Shown: piece by piece, positions 47,362 through 59,266 of the stretch
Layout: every line of letters starts with the position of its first letter
Position numbering within the stretch: the stretch's first letter is position 1
Source: Ananas comosus
Lineage: Eukaryota; Streptophyta; Magnoliopsida; Poales; Bromeliaceae
Reading direction: 5' to 3'
NCBI RefSeq assembly: GCF_001540865.1
Contig: NC_033621.1
Span: 14,760,716-14,824,715, forward strand
Length of the DNA stretch: 64,000 nucleotides
Position numbers and translations under genes: made by a program
The notes under the pieces: generated by a model
Database searches by the model: none
What the model was told of the DNA's origin: nothing
What the model saw: the letters and a program-made list of their open reading frames with translations, nothing else

Positions 47362-47882
47362 GAGTCCGGCTACTATACTATCGGTAGCACGGAGGCCTCC
47401 GTGCTACCAAATTGTTTTCGATAATGCGGCTTCTGAATCGATGATCAACTCTGTTAAACTTGATCTACACAATTGAAATTGTTTGGAAATAAAATTTTAT
47501 AATTTTTCGTTATCATTTATCTATCATACAAGTAATCTAAACATGAATGACTAGAAAGAAAAATCTCATAAAAAATGATTATAAAAGATTTGAATTTATG
47601 ATCGGAGGTACTGATCTTACTATAATAGTGAGAAGAATTTTATATAAAATTTTATACAGTTAAATTTACAAACACATGGCATCGGCCATCAAAAATATCA
47701 ATTTGAGACTTTTTTATCACTAGTCAAATAATGTCGAAAAAGAAAAGAAATTTGGTTTCTAAATTTTTCCAATAGCGTATATCATGTCTAACGGAGCCAA
47801 TCGTTGATTTGGAAGCAGTATAATAAAAAATAATTTAGTAGCACGGAAGTCTTCATGCTACTAATAGTATAGTAGCGTACTC
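47362..47882. mobile_element. Palindrome-ended MITE, 521 bp
   Basis: Ends GAGTCCGGCTACTATACTAT and, inverted, GAGTACGCTACTATACTAT. Just inside the left end is a perfect 26-bp palindrome at 47383-47408 (half-site GGTAGCACGGAGG); a decayed version sits inside the right end. It abuts a (TA)n tract on the left. No coding region. Relatives: 47974, 53818, 54217 and 60004. Confidence 0.8.
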
Positions 47883-47973
47883 TGTAATATCTAGGATATT
47901 TTGAAATGAGGAATTCAAATAAAATTGAATTTGAATTCAAATTTCGAATTTGATATATATATATATATATATA

Positions 47974-48268
47974 GTGTGTCTGGTATGCTTATGGAAGCAC
48001 GGAGCGCTCCGTGCTTCCACTTTGTTTTCGATGTTCGGACTTTCGAATCGACGATCGGCTCCGTTAGACTTGATCTAGAGTATTTGAAGTATCTAGAAAA
48101 TAAATTTTGCGATTTTTCGATATCATTTGCCTAGTGATTGAAGTGGCTCAAAATCAACGGTTAAAAATAAAAATCTTACAAAATATGATGATATGACATT
48201 AAAATTTTAGATCAAAGTTATTGATCTTGTTTTATATGGTATAAAGAATTTTCTATCAAAATTTCATG
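47974..48268. mobile_element. Palindrome-ended MITE, left half, cut by gap
   Basis: Follows a (TA)n tract. A perfect 24-bp palindrome lies at 47994-48017 (half-site GAAGCACGGAGC), then TCGAATCGACGATCGGCTCC as in the other members. Ends at the N run. Confidence 0.75.
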
Positions 48269-48287
48269 NNNNNNNNNNNNNNNNNNN
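48269..48287. other. Gap of 19 N
   Basis: N run followed by a (TA)n tract; the missing right half of the MITE probably lies here. Confidence 0.95.
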
Positions 48288-48319
<32 letters not shown>

Positions 48320-48320
<1 letters not shown>

Positions 48321-49214
48321 TGGCTATATATATGTGAACCGAGAGAGAGTGTCGATTGATGCGAATTTGTGACCGCAAAACAAAAATGTGATCTCAAAGG
48401 TCCAGTAGTGTAGGACGCACCAGTGCAGTCCGTTCATAAATCTAATGGATGGATTTATCGCATTTGCGTGAAAACTGAAGAAGTGTCAAATTGAAAAAAA
48501 AAAATTGTATTTTAGAAAATTCCCCAACATTTTATGTTCTGATTCGCGTCAAATCACACGTGGCGGTGCCGTTCAGTGTTCTACGCATGCTGTTAGGGAC
48601 TTGGCAAAAAAGTTTGGAAAATTGTGTGCTTTTCTACAAAAATGCCAAATAAGGCTTTTTGACTGCTAGGGATTTTCATTTCGTCCCCACTCTCTAACCC
48701 TAGCCTCACCCTCTTCCCTCATCACAGCCACCTCCCCACCTCCCTACTATTGCGCCATGCACTGCTACCCTGCTGGACACCACCCCCGGCCGTCGAAGCA
48801 GGATCCCCTTCTCCTTCTACCACTTTTCCTCTCTTCCTCCCTTTCTCTCTCTCCCTGTTCTGTGAGTCTGAGCAATAGGGGGACCTGAGACCACCACCCT
48901 TGGGTTGCCCTTGAACTTCCCAACTTTCGGTCGCCTCTCCCGACGTTCCCATGCCCTGCCGGCGCCGCCACAGCCGCTAGGATCCACACTCGACCAGCCA
49001 CAGGCAGAGAGCAACCCAGCCTCACTGAATCGCGGCTGTCGCCATTGCCAACTCTCGTCGTCGACTCCCCAGCATCAGTTACCCCGCCGCTGCGAGTATC
49101 TGCTATCCCCGACCATCGCCGACGCAGCCGGGCTAACCCTAGCTCCAGCCCCATTGTGTGCAAGCCGAGCTCCTCCAGCCGCCGCTGCCGCTGCCGCTGC
49201 TCCCGGCCACAAGC
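48320..49214 (+). repeat. Old GC-rich repeat, copy B, part 1
   Basis: AT-rich start, then a GC-rich block from about 48660 rich in CCCTAGCC, GCCGCCGC and CTGCCGCTGC. Interrupted at 49214 by a solo LTR and continued at 52385. Open on several frames of both strands, like the equivalent region 300-980, without a recognised domain. Confidence 0.5.
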
Positions 49215-52200
49215 TGTAACGATATGAATTCTCGAAATCCGAGAGTTGCACCTCGTCCAGAATCGACTTATGGTCGATTGGATAAGCTTTGGAAAAGCCT
49301 GGGATGCACAAAATTCAAGAAGTGTATTGGAATGGAGTCCGCGAGGGCAAATCATGCAAATTGCATTTTGGGCTGAAGTTGCTCTCATGGACCGGTCTCT
49401 GGTTGGAGAGACTGGTCCCATCAGCAGAGGCTGGGGTCGCTGGTGCGACCGGTCCCTAGTCAGGGAGGGACCGGTCCCCGTAGGTGATTCCAGCGGAAAT
49501 AGCCGAAAATCGGCTAAGTCCCGTGAGACGAGCTCTCGGGGACCGGTCTCTGGTGGGCAGATCGGTCTCCTGGGGACCGGTCCCTCAGGGAAAGACAGGT
49601 TCCCGTACGCGTGCTGTCTGGGAGAGCTCTCGAGGACCGGTCCCTGGTCGGTGAGACCGGTCCCTCTGCGCGCAGAATGCCCAGTGAGGGCTGTGTAAGA
49701 GGTGAAAAGTGGAGGGGCCTTAGGGGATATTGTTACAAAATGAGAGGGGTTATTAGAGAGGTGTTTCTCTCTCTCTCTCTCACTCCCTCAGCCTCTCCCT
49801 CTCTCTCTAACCGTGCAAAGGAGAGAAGAAGGAAAAGAAGAAAAGAGAGAAAGAAAAAGAGAAGAAGAAAAAGAGAAAGGGAAGGAGAAGAAGAAGAGTA
49901 TCATGGAGAAGACCCTCTTCCTCATCTTCATCTTCATCTTCCTCTCACCATGGAGCTCTTTGAGAGGTAAGTTTCTTGGCCTCTCATGGTAGATCTTTGT
50001 AGATGGGTTTTTAAACCCTAGAAATGGTATTATTGGAACCCTAACATGTTATTAAGAAGGATTTTCCCCATTTCATAGATCGATTTGGCGGATTTGGTAG
50101 TAATAGCATCTAGGGCACCCAAAATGGGATTTTGTGATTTGGGAGGGTTTGATCTCATTTGACCCTCTATTAACCTAATTGGTAGGTAACGAAACACGTT
50201 GGCGAAGTCGGTTCGGCAATTAGACAAGCCGTTGCGAAGATATTGGAGAAACGGATGCTTGGAGCTTCGTTTTCGCCTGGAAGGCCGAGGAGACGTCCAT
50301 AAATCGTGAAATCGGGTCCCAAGCACCGTTACGGCGAGGCGAAGACCGTTAGCACTTGAAACGGCGAAGCGGCGCGCTCTTGGGGAGCAACTGTGAGGTC
50401 GGGCCCAAACGGGTGCCGAATGCCGCGGGAGGCCGATTGCAAGTGTCGACAAGAAATCGGAAAGCTAACTCAGGTAGGTTGTGCTTACCGAAGCGACTAG
50501 ATCGCCCTTTATGTCTAAGATGACTAAGAATCCATGATGATGCATATAAGTGTAAATAAAGCATGTGGATGATGCATGTAGCTAAAGCTAAGTAATGCAT
50601 GTTAATAATATGATGCAAATGCTAAGTCGATGCATATAAGATGATATAGAAATCATAGAATGCATGGTTAGCATTATGAGAATATGCTAGGTAGATATGC
50701 ATGTGATCTAGATGATAACTCTATTTTGATTAGAGTTGATTGACATGAGATACTCGATTGGACAACTAGGATGTCAATTAGATCGAGTGACACCTAACCT
50801 AGTGTTAAAGAACATAGGTTGAACAAGTGAAACTAGAGTCGAACAAGTCTAGGTGTGGCATCGAACCTAGTGTTAGCAAACATAGGTCGATCTAGTAAAC
50901 CTAGAAGTGGACATCTAGGTAAAGATGACGTGAACCTAGAGATTGTGCCTAGGTTATGTGACGTGAACATAGAACCTAGAGTGTTGGAACCTAGGTTGTT
51001 GAGTATAGTGGTACTAGCCACTAGAATGAGTTAGGTCGACAGTATAGGGTTGGCTATGGACCCTTGACCTGTGGAAAGTGGATTCCGGAATCCCAGGACT
51101 TGTGATGACCCTGGTATCAAGGCTAGGGCGTGTGCGACGACTTCGCCGCCGAGGTTGATACCGAGGGAGGATTGGGGGCGATCACATGGAGATCACTACC
51201 CGAGGCTTGAACCATTGTCGTTTTGTTTGTGCGACGATTTCACCGCCGGATGGTTAAGCCGACTGAGGATCAGACCGCCAGAGTAGACTGAATCCATGCT
51301 GGGTAAGTACGATGCGGGTGCCTCCAGGTGGCTGAGTTTGACATGTACCGTTGTTGGGTGAGGTGCGATCCGTTCGCCGCCAGACGGTGTGTCAGGTCTC
51401 AAGCTCACGCAGGGTAAGAGCAACGTGATCGCCGCCAGATGGTCAAGTCCTGCGACTTGAGTCGTGCTTAGCGTGTGCGACGACTTCGCTGCTAGGAGGC
51501 TGAGACAGAGAGAGGGCGGTAGGCTGATGAGCAGCCAGTGCGCGGACTATCCGCAGATGATTGACTCGAAGCCGAGTCGGGTGGTTAGCTTCGATAGGGT
51601 AGAGGAACCCTTATGAGCTAGAGATAAAGGCTTGAGCTAAGGTAATAGAGACCTTAGAAGCCAGTGGACTCGAGTGTGAACCTAAGGTAGTAGAAACCTT
51701 AGAGTAAAGATATGAGCTAAGAGTAGCTAAGTAAATGTAGAATCTGTTGATCTACTAGTTATTGCATAGAGTTGCATGATTTTCATATCGCATATTGTGA
51801 GGCATGGCATGTATTTCAATTGAATATATATATCTGTTGTATATTATTGAACTAACATATTGCAGTGTCTCCTCGGACCTATCGGTTGAGCTTTTCCCTT
51901 AGGTGGCCGTACCCTCTGGGAACCATGGAGCTGGTTCTTACCCCACGTTGTTTTGGGGTGTTTCAGGTTCGCACGTGTGCGGCGCGGCAGCGCGAGGCGA
52001 GGGCATAGCTTCGTAGATAGCACCCTACCCCGGAGACCAGAGCTAACAGTACCCCGAGTCGACAGGGCCTAGGGGTTAGAATGGAATGACAACAACCAAC
52101 TTGTATTAAATGTAATAATAATATGATTGTATTTGGGAGTTAAGTAAATGTAATGTAAAAGAAGAATATTGTGTGAAGTGAATGCTTGTAATAGCAGTTA

Positions 52201-52379
52201 GTTTTATGTTATTGATACTTCCTTATGCAATCTTGATTGATATCAGTTCCTGGTTGGAACATTTGTATATTGTTTTGATTGTGACGCCTTGGACGTACAG
52301 GGAAAACTCTGTCCGTTCGGCGGTCTGTTAGTGGTGCCGCGACCCGGTCCAAATTGGCGGTTGGTCGCGGGGCGTGACA
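49215..52379. mobile_element. Large solo LTR or LTR-like element, 3165 bp
   Basis: Starts TGTAACGATATG and ends GCGGGGCGTGACA, with a perfect 5-bp target duplication CAAGC at 49210-49214 and 52380-52384. No gag or pol domain inside. The ends resemble the 1.9 kb LTR at 54826-56725 read on the minus strand (TGTAGTATCC...GGGCGTGACA). The interior holds an ACCGGT cluster (49390-49680), a GA-rich purine tract (49820-49900), a CCTAGGT-rich region (50730-51050) and degenerate ~100-base units around CGCCGCC (51130-51500). Open frames inside, up to 150 codons, are not conserved domains. Confidence 0.85.
49390..49680. repeat. ACCGGTCTC/GACCGGTCCC motif cluster in the LTR
   Basis: At least eight copies or near-copies of (G)ACCGGT(C)YC, often in inverted pairs such as GACCGGTCTCTGG...GAGACTGGTCCC. 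The 1.9 kb LTR has a parallel TACCGGTAC cluster at 56430-56545. Confidence 0.75.
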
Positions 52380-52384
52380 CAAGC

Positions 52385-53696
52385 CAAGGGGAGCACCATA
52401 CTCCTTTCTCCCTCCACTATCGACCTTTGTTGGAGAGCACGCAGGTAAGCTGTCGGAAGTCAACCGGTAACAGGGTTGCTCCTTGCTTGGTAGCCTAGGG
52501 TTCAAAAGTGAGCCCTTCACTATTTTCGGTGATCCGAGGCTCTCTGATCGTTTTGAAAGTAAGCACGACAATCCTCTTGACTCGCTGAAAGTCATGCTCA
52601 CCTCTGTTGCTATCGGCTACTCTCCATCGCTGAGTTTCGACTCCCCCGCTCCTGAAGTCCTTTGTGTACTGATCTTATTGAAGCTCTGTCGTGCTCCTCG
52701 GCTGTCGTGCGCGCTTCGAACAGTGAGCACAGTGTCGGCACATCAAGACCTGTCAAGTGGTGCCCTCGCTTCGTCCCGAAGGTGAGCGAATTTTGGTAAC
52801 GGCCCTAAACATCGCTTATATGTTTATAAAGTTGCAATTGTTTGGTCCCTTAGGGGCCATTTTGTAATTAGGACATTTTGGGCTGCATTGGGAAGCGTGT
52901 GGTCACTATTTGTGACCCTCTGGATTAGTTGTCCAGGTTTTAAAGCCTTCGTTCTCTAGGAAATAGGTTTCGACGCGTTTTCGGTGAAATAGCCGGTAGA
53001 ACACAGTTTTCGCGTCGTTGTGAGTTTCCGGCTACGTGGTTCTTTCGAAAATCATTGCCTAGCCTCGTTGGCTGGCCACCATGATCACCTCATGTGTTCG
53101 GAGGTGATCAGTGAGAGGCGGAGGTTTCTGGCTCCAAAGTGGACATTTTCGGAAGCCCGATAATGAATAGTCTATCGGCGATGATCGAGTTGACTTAGAG
53201 ACTTGTGTTTGCTATCCAGTAACCCAAATAGGTGTGTTTCAGGAAAGTGGATGACTCTTGGTGTGAGTCAGTGCATTTAGGAAAGTTTCATGGGTCCCGA
53301 GGGCATCCCGGTGCATTTTCGGGATTCCCGACGAGTTTGGGGATCGATTTTGAGAAACCGATCCCTCATGTGGTTTTGGGTTGTGAGCGATGTCTTTTGA
53401 GACAGTAGGTTTGGTTTTTGACTTAGTGGACTTGTCGTAGGTCTGGTCAACAGCCTGCACACCGCCGGAGCTAGGTGCAGCTGCGACACAGGTGGGTATT
53501 TCGATCCGAAGTCGATTTAATGGTGCACGCTCGGTGATTCTCCCTTTACCTTTTCCTTTTACTTCTTGTATATATTTATACTTGAGCCTTACACCACATG
53601 ACTTTGAATCTATCTCTACTTAGTATACTCCTCTCTTGTTTGCCATAACATAAAAGTAGAGCGATAGAGATTGCCTATACATGATTGTATACATCA
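52385..53696 (+). repeat. Old GC-rich repeat, copy B, part 2
   Basis: Matches 900-1980 in order. It continues part 1 once the 3165-bp element and one CAAGC are set aside. Confidence 0.65.
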
Positions 53697-53820
53697 TTGT
53701 TGACCTGAGTGGTCGGTTCTCGTAGACGTGCCATTGTTGACCTGAGTGGTCGGTTCTTGTGCATACCCTATTATTGACCTGAGTAATCCGTTCTCTTGGA
53801 CGCATCGTTGTTGACCTGAT
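53697..53820. repeat. 37-bp minisatellite, ~3.4 units
   Basis: Units at 53697-53733, 53734-53770 and 53771-53807 and a partial unit at 53808-53820, each beginning TTGTTGACCTGAGTGGTCGG or a close variant. Confidence 0.9.
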
Positions 53821-53965
53821 ATCGAAAAATTGCAAAATTTATTTTCTAAATACTTTAAATACGCTAGATCAAGTCTAACGGAGCCGATCGTCTATTCGAA
53901 AGCTCCATTATCGAAAATGGCTTAGGAGCACTGAGGCCTCCGTGCTCCTAATAGTACACAAGGCC
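53818..53965. mobile_element. Palindrome-ended MITE, right half only
   Basis: Carries the internal block (TATCGAAAAATTGCAAAATT, TCTAACGGAGCCGATCGTC) and the right end with a near-perfect palindrome (GGAGCACTGAGGCCTCCGTGCTCC apart from one mismatch, about 53929-53954). The left half is missing; it starts at the minisatellite edge. Confidence 0.65.
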
Positions 53966-54003
53966 TACTCTTTCTCTCTCTATATATATACAAATACACA
54001 CAA

Positions 54004-54200
54004 TTAGGCTAGGATGCTTCTAATAGCACCATGTCATTAGTGTTATTATGCTTTCAACCCTTGGATGAAGGGATGTACGTTTATGATGATAGTTGTTCCC
54101 TAGAATTAAGTGGGTAGTTGGTTGAATAGTATGATATAACGATAGAAAACTTGATACCACCAAGTGCTTGGTGCTATTAGGAACACCCCAGTCGGACACA
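54004..54200. mobile_element. MITE between (TA)n tracts
   Basis: Arms CTTCTAATAGCACC and GGTGCTATTAGGA are inverted. TATATATA lies on both sides (about 53983-53991 and 54200-54210). Resembles 30575-30790. Confidence 0.5.
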
Positions 54201-54730
54201 TATATATATAGAGAGAGAGTCCGACTACTAGTACTATACTATCGGTAGCATGGAGGCTTCTGTGCTACTAAATTATTTTTGATGATGCAGCTTTTGAATC
54301 GACGATTAGATCCAGTAAACATGATTTACGCTATTGGAAGTATTTGGAAACTAAATTTCTTTTTTTTTTTGACATTATTTGGCTAGCGATCAAAGGTTTC
54401 AAAATTGACAATTTTAATGACTGATATGACGTGTTTGTAAATTTAACAAAATAAGAAAATTTTACAAAAAGTTCTCTTCACTATTTAGAGTAAGGCCAGT
54501 ACCTACGTGCCTTTTATTATTATTTTTTTTGAGATTTTTATTTTCAACCATTAATTTTTAGACTACTTGTTTGATAGTTAAATGATATAAAAAATTATAA
54601 AATTTTGTTTTCAAATACTTTCAATAGTGTAGATCAAGTCTAACAGAGTCGATCGTCAATTAGGAATCTGCATCATTGAAAATAACTTGATAGCACAGAG
54701 GCCTCCGTAGTACCAATAGTATAGTAACCG

Positions 54731-57445
54731 TGTTGGAAAAATCTTTCTGATCTTTTATTATAATGTTCTTTAAAAATAATTCAAAAGTTTAATTCAAGTT
54801 TTAGAAAAGATCCGAGGAAGAAAATTGTCACGCCCTGGATTACCACGTTTCTCCGGGCACGCCAACAGACCCGCCGTATACAAAAGAATTTTCTATGTAT
54901 ACGAAGTGATAGTTGTACCTGTACCTGTAATCATACAAAACTACAACTAGTAGTATAGAGCTGCTAACAGAACTGTAAACATATATAAATAAACATCAGG
55001 TTCACTATACATATATAGTCTCCAAGATACAGACATCACTCGCTCTAGCGAGTACCAGCATAAGTATGTACATGAACCAGAAACCCAAAACTACCTGTAG
55101 ATGGTACTCCTCTAGAATTGCAACTAGGGAAGGGATCTAGCTCGCAACTCCTTTTCCACGATCAATATCAGCGACAGCAGTAGCCACAAAAAAAGGCTCT
55201 GCAAAAAGGGGTCAACAACTGGGTGTGAGAACTACTGCAAAAAGAAGTAGTCCTCAGTAGGTACCGCTACCGACCTCAACGGCTCACCTACTAAGTCTAC
55301 AGAAAATATACACAAGGATAGTAAAGGAAGCTGGAAAAATTCTACAGCTACATGCCACTATACTATCTCTAACCTCTATTCTGTAGATATAGAAATGCAC
55401 TATCTGACCCAATCTCACTAGGGACTGTGAACGCACCCGTCCCGCCTGTCGAAGCTACACCAACTACCACCACGCTGGGTTGTTGGTGGAGAGCAAGTCC
55501 AACCAGGACACTATGACATCAACGCAAAAGCACAAAGCCCGACTTCAAAGTGGCACTCGTTGGCGCTACCCAACCGAGTATGCAAGTGTGTCTCTACCGA
55601 GCTCAATCAGGCTCTCACAAGCTATAATCAAAGCAACTGGGTCTAACTGGTCTAACAACCAAAACTCACGTGTGTAGGGACATGGGGACGTAAAGAGGAA
55701 AGCACAATCTGATATAAATACAGAAATCTGGGTCCACCGTCAACCGCGACGGCACCCGACAATCCGAAACACACTACACACTACTTTAAAAAAATAAACT
55801 CAGCATCCTAGCACGAGTGTCAACTCATCCTACACTAATCTGGGTATCCATCGCATACTAACAGCGACAATACAATAGAACCACAGCTTCTAAAGCTAAA
55901 TCTGTTAATTTTCAGAAATGACAGCGTAGCATCTATATGTTTTCTCCTAAGTCAATTCCAAGTCCAACATGTAAAATTAAACTATTAGCTTAACTTCAAA
56001 TTCAGATTTAAACACTAATCCATGAATTCGAGTACTAGCAAGGAAATACACAAATGATACATGTCGACGCTATAAAAACTTAGGAGGTATTCCGGCAATT
56101 TCGGTAAACTTCAATCTACCTCGAAAAGCTCGTCCAACTACGGCAAAAAGTCGAAAGCAGAGAAAATCATGCGATCGCCCGGCCTCCAACGGCACAACCG
56201 CAACACACGCACGCTCGAACGACTCTCCAAATCGACGTCGAAAAATCACCCAAGCTCGAGCTACGGCCTCCACCAAGCATACTATCAAAACTAGAGAGAG
56301 AGAGGAAAATGAGAAATACTCCTTCTCAGCAGGTTGAGTTGATAAATATAAAGAGGGAGTAGTGGCATACTTATCCACCAACCCAAAAAGACTATACTAT
56401 CCCTCACCAACTCAAACTCCTAGCTGGAGTACCGGTACCAGCCCGATGCCGTACCGGTACTCAGCATCAATTATCGCAACCCGAGAGCATCAGTTCTGAA
56501 AATATACTGGGGTACCGGTATTCCCCTGCATGGTACCCGTACTCAATACTGAAAACCTGCATTTTGCAGATTTCAATGTCAAAACTCTACGCTCGCGTCG
56601 CACTGAGTCTGTTTTGCGTCCATTTCGCGCCAAAACGACTCCGACTTGTCCCGACACTCTCCAGATGTGTTGCCAAGTCTCAAATGCTGAGATCCACGAG
56701 CAACCCAAAAACCAGGGATACTACAAAAATAAATAATAATAAATACTGTAAAGAAAATGTTTAGATAAGGTCTGTGGATCAAGGAGTGCAGAGCTCTATC
56801 CTAGAAACGAAATTGCCCCTCCACGTGCGAAGCTTCTCGGCAATTACTTCCAGCGATATAACGACCACGTTCTACCCCGTTGGCACGATTTCAAGGTGGC
56901 GCAAGACGAACCCAACAAGCTTCAGATCGAGCAAAGAAAGCTCAGCGAAAATCAATGGCGAGAAAGTAAGAAAAGACGAGGTAGGGTTTAGGTATGCTCG
57001 GGTATTTATTGAACTCATACAACCTCCTCCAATATATATAACCAAGGCGAGAATTTTGCTTCGACACGTCAAATCCGTGTATAACAAGATAAGCCTAAGA
57101 TTATACGGAGAAGGATTAGTATTACGATTAAGATAAAGATAAAATTGAAAAAATAAAAATAAAAATAAAATAAACCGAGTGTATGGACTGCGCGACGCCG
57201 CCCAGCCCGGCTCGTGCCGTACGTGCGTGTGTTTATACGAGAGAATAACTGTCATTTTCTTCCAAGCAACTAGCTTAAGAAATAAAGAAATATATAAATA
57301 CCCTCAACACCCATTAGTTTCCAATGTGGGACTAAACCTCACATATGAAAATTTTATTTGGGCTCCCAAGCAAGACCCATTAATTATTGAACTCCCAAGA
57401 GGGCCTAACAAGTTTTAAATCACAAAAATCCAATAAAATCCAATA
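54731..57445 (-). mobile_element. Solo LTR, family R, split by another LTR
   Basis: Plus-strand ends TGTTGGAAAAATC and AATCCAATA; inverted relative to 33991-34772 and colinear with it. Target duplication AACCG/AATCG (54726-54730 and 57446-57450, one mismatch). Without the inner insertion it is about 810 bp, against 782 bp for the other copy. Confidence 0.85.
54826..56725 (-). mobile_element. Solo LTR, 1900 bp, innermost insertion
   Basis: Plus-strand ends TGTCACGCCC and GGATACTACA (TG...CA), with a perfect target duplication AAAAT at 54821-54825 and 56726-56730. The minus strand is probably the sense strand by comparison with 5048-5748 and 49215-52379. It holds a GGTACCGGTAC-type cluster at 56430-56545. 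No coding domain. Confidence 0.88.
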
Positions 57446-57683
57446 AATCGAACTCATAGGTTCGAATCGTGTAGAAAAAAATCTATATTCGAATCCAGAT
57501 CTGCCAGATTTTTTTTTTATATTCGTATCCGAAACTATTTCTATTTAGTATTGAATAAATCCGCTCCATTTGAGTTCGAATTTAGATAAAATTTCAAATA
57601 TCTATACCCATTAACATCCCTAAGCTACACACGCAAGTAGAGTCTAGAACTTGCAAAGGTTTGCTTCATTTACTCTCTACGGT

Positions 57684-58419
57684 TAGGGCTGGCAAACGAG
57701 CGAGCCGGCTCGCGTTCGACTCGTGTTCGGCTATATTCGGCTCGCTCGAGCTCGACTCGAAATTAAATGAGCCGGCTTGAACAAAAATAAAAGGCTCGAA
57801 ATTCATTTCAAGCGAGACTTGAGTATTACTCGGCTCGTTCGAATTAGGCTCGAAAAGCTCGAAGCTCGAATATATATATATATATATATAATGTATTTTA
57901 ATTATATATAGCTTTAATTTAATTTGGGGCTTTATTGTTGGCCCATAAAATAAATCCAACAAGTATAACCGTGCAATTGAGCCCAACTCTAAATTTACAT
58001 AACACACTCTCTCTTTCAGACTTTCACTGTTGCACATAACCCTAAAACATGATAACATTCAAATTTTCAAATCCCTAATTTTTTTCTCCTCTCTCTCTCT
58101 CTCTCTCAGACCCTCACCCAGTCAGACAGTCACCCTAGCTCACATTTCTTGCAATTATTTTGTATTTTGAACTATTGAACATGTTGCATCAAATTATAGG
58201 TAATGTTCTATAAAAATTAAACTATTGATTATATAATGTCGAGAATTTCAATCGGCTCGTTTAGAGCTCAAGCTCGGCTTGACTCGAAATTAGGCTCGCT
58301 CGAGCTCGGCTCGAATTAATTTCAAGCCGAGCTTGAGCCTAGATTTAAGCTCGAAATTAATTTCAAGCCGAATTTGAGCTTACATAAGCTCGCTCGAGCT
58401 CGGCTCGTTTCCACCCCTA
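57684..58419. mobile_element. hAT-type MITE, 736 bp
   Basis: TAGGGCTGGCAAACGAGC and, inverted, TAGGGGTGGAAACGAGCC. Perfect 8-bp target duplication TCTACGGT at 57676-57683 and 58420-58427. Arms are packed with GAGCTCGGCTCG and GCTCGCTCGAGCTCGG motifs; the centre is AT-rich with a (TA)n tract near 57870. No transposase. Confidence 0.92.
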
Positions 58420-58427
58420 TCTACGGT

Positions 58428-59266
58428 TGAGCCTGGTTGTCCCTAGACAAGGATTCAACACTGCCCTATTTGGCTAAAACCTTTCATTAACTTTATTTCA
58501 ATTACGTAATTAGGCATATGAAAGCATTTATATAGGAATCAAAATCTAAAAGAAAATATGTACAGAACTTATCTAAACTATAAAGTATTTTCTAATCGGC
58601 TACCTAATTTTTTAAAATTTTAATTTTACTATCCAACTTTTCATTTTTTTTTTGATTTGAGTCAATCAACAACAAGTTGACTTGAAAATTTAAGCTAATT
58701 ACACTTCAATAAAATTATAGTGGCAAAAATTTTATGAATTATAGTAACTAAACTTATAGAAATAAACCATGCATTCAAATTTGGAAGCCAAAGTGCTAAT
58801 GACTGATTCAAATCAAATAGATTAAACCGTTGGATAGTAATATCAAAATATGAAAGGCTGGGTAGCCGAGTCAAAATGGTCTATATATTTTGACAAAATC
58901 AAAATAGGATTGGAAATAAACAAGAATCGAAAACTGAATGATGATAAGTTCAATTTATTTGGCTCATATGAGGAATTGGAATTGAAATTATATCCAAATT
59001 AACATTCAGAAATATAAATTTTAGTTAAAATTTAAATTCAGTGTCCAAATTCATAATCTAAATTTAAACTCATAATTTGAACTTAAAATTTAAATTTATA
59101 ATTTAAATTCTAGTTCAAAATTAGATTTAAAATTTAGAACTAAATTCAAATATCAAGCTTATAAAAAATTTAATTTCTAACTTAAGAAATTAAAAATTAA
59201 AATTTGAATCTATAATTCAACATTTCAAGTTTTAATATAATTTATTCTAAATTAATTAAATAGAGA
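58428..59266. other. Unassigned AT-rich sequence
   Basis: AAATTT/TTTAAA-rich, no ends or coding content seen. Confidence 0.35.

Larger units (their letters stand above)
54217..57455. mobile_element. Palindrome-ended MITE, host of a triple nest
   Basis: Left end GAGTCCGACTACTA at 54217. The right end is split, AATAGTATAGTAACCG before 54731 and AATCGAACTC from 57446, which together give the expected inverted end. Removing the inserted 2720 bases leaves 519 bp, close to the 521 bp of the intact relative at 47362-47882. Confidence 0.82.

Noticed and set aside
48765..49421. 218-codon minus-strand open frame
   Set aside because: Spans the insertion boundary of the 3165-bp LTR at 49215, so it cannot be an ancestral gene.
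49246..49970. Open frames near an ACCGGT cluster
   Set aside because: Inside a solo LTR, Arg/Lys/Glu-rich from purine tracts, no domain.
53620..53835. CRISPR-like array from regular 37-bp repeats
   Set aside because: Units are contiguous without spacers and the context is plant nuclear; it is a minisatellite.
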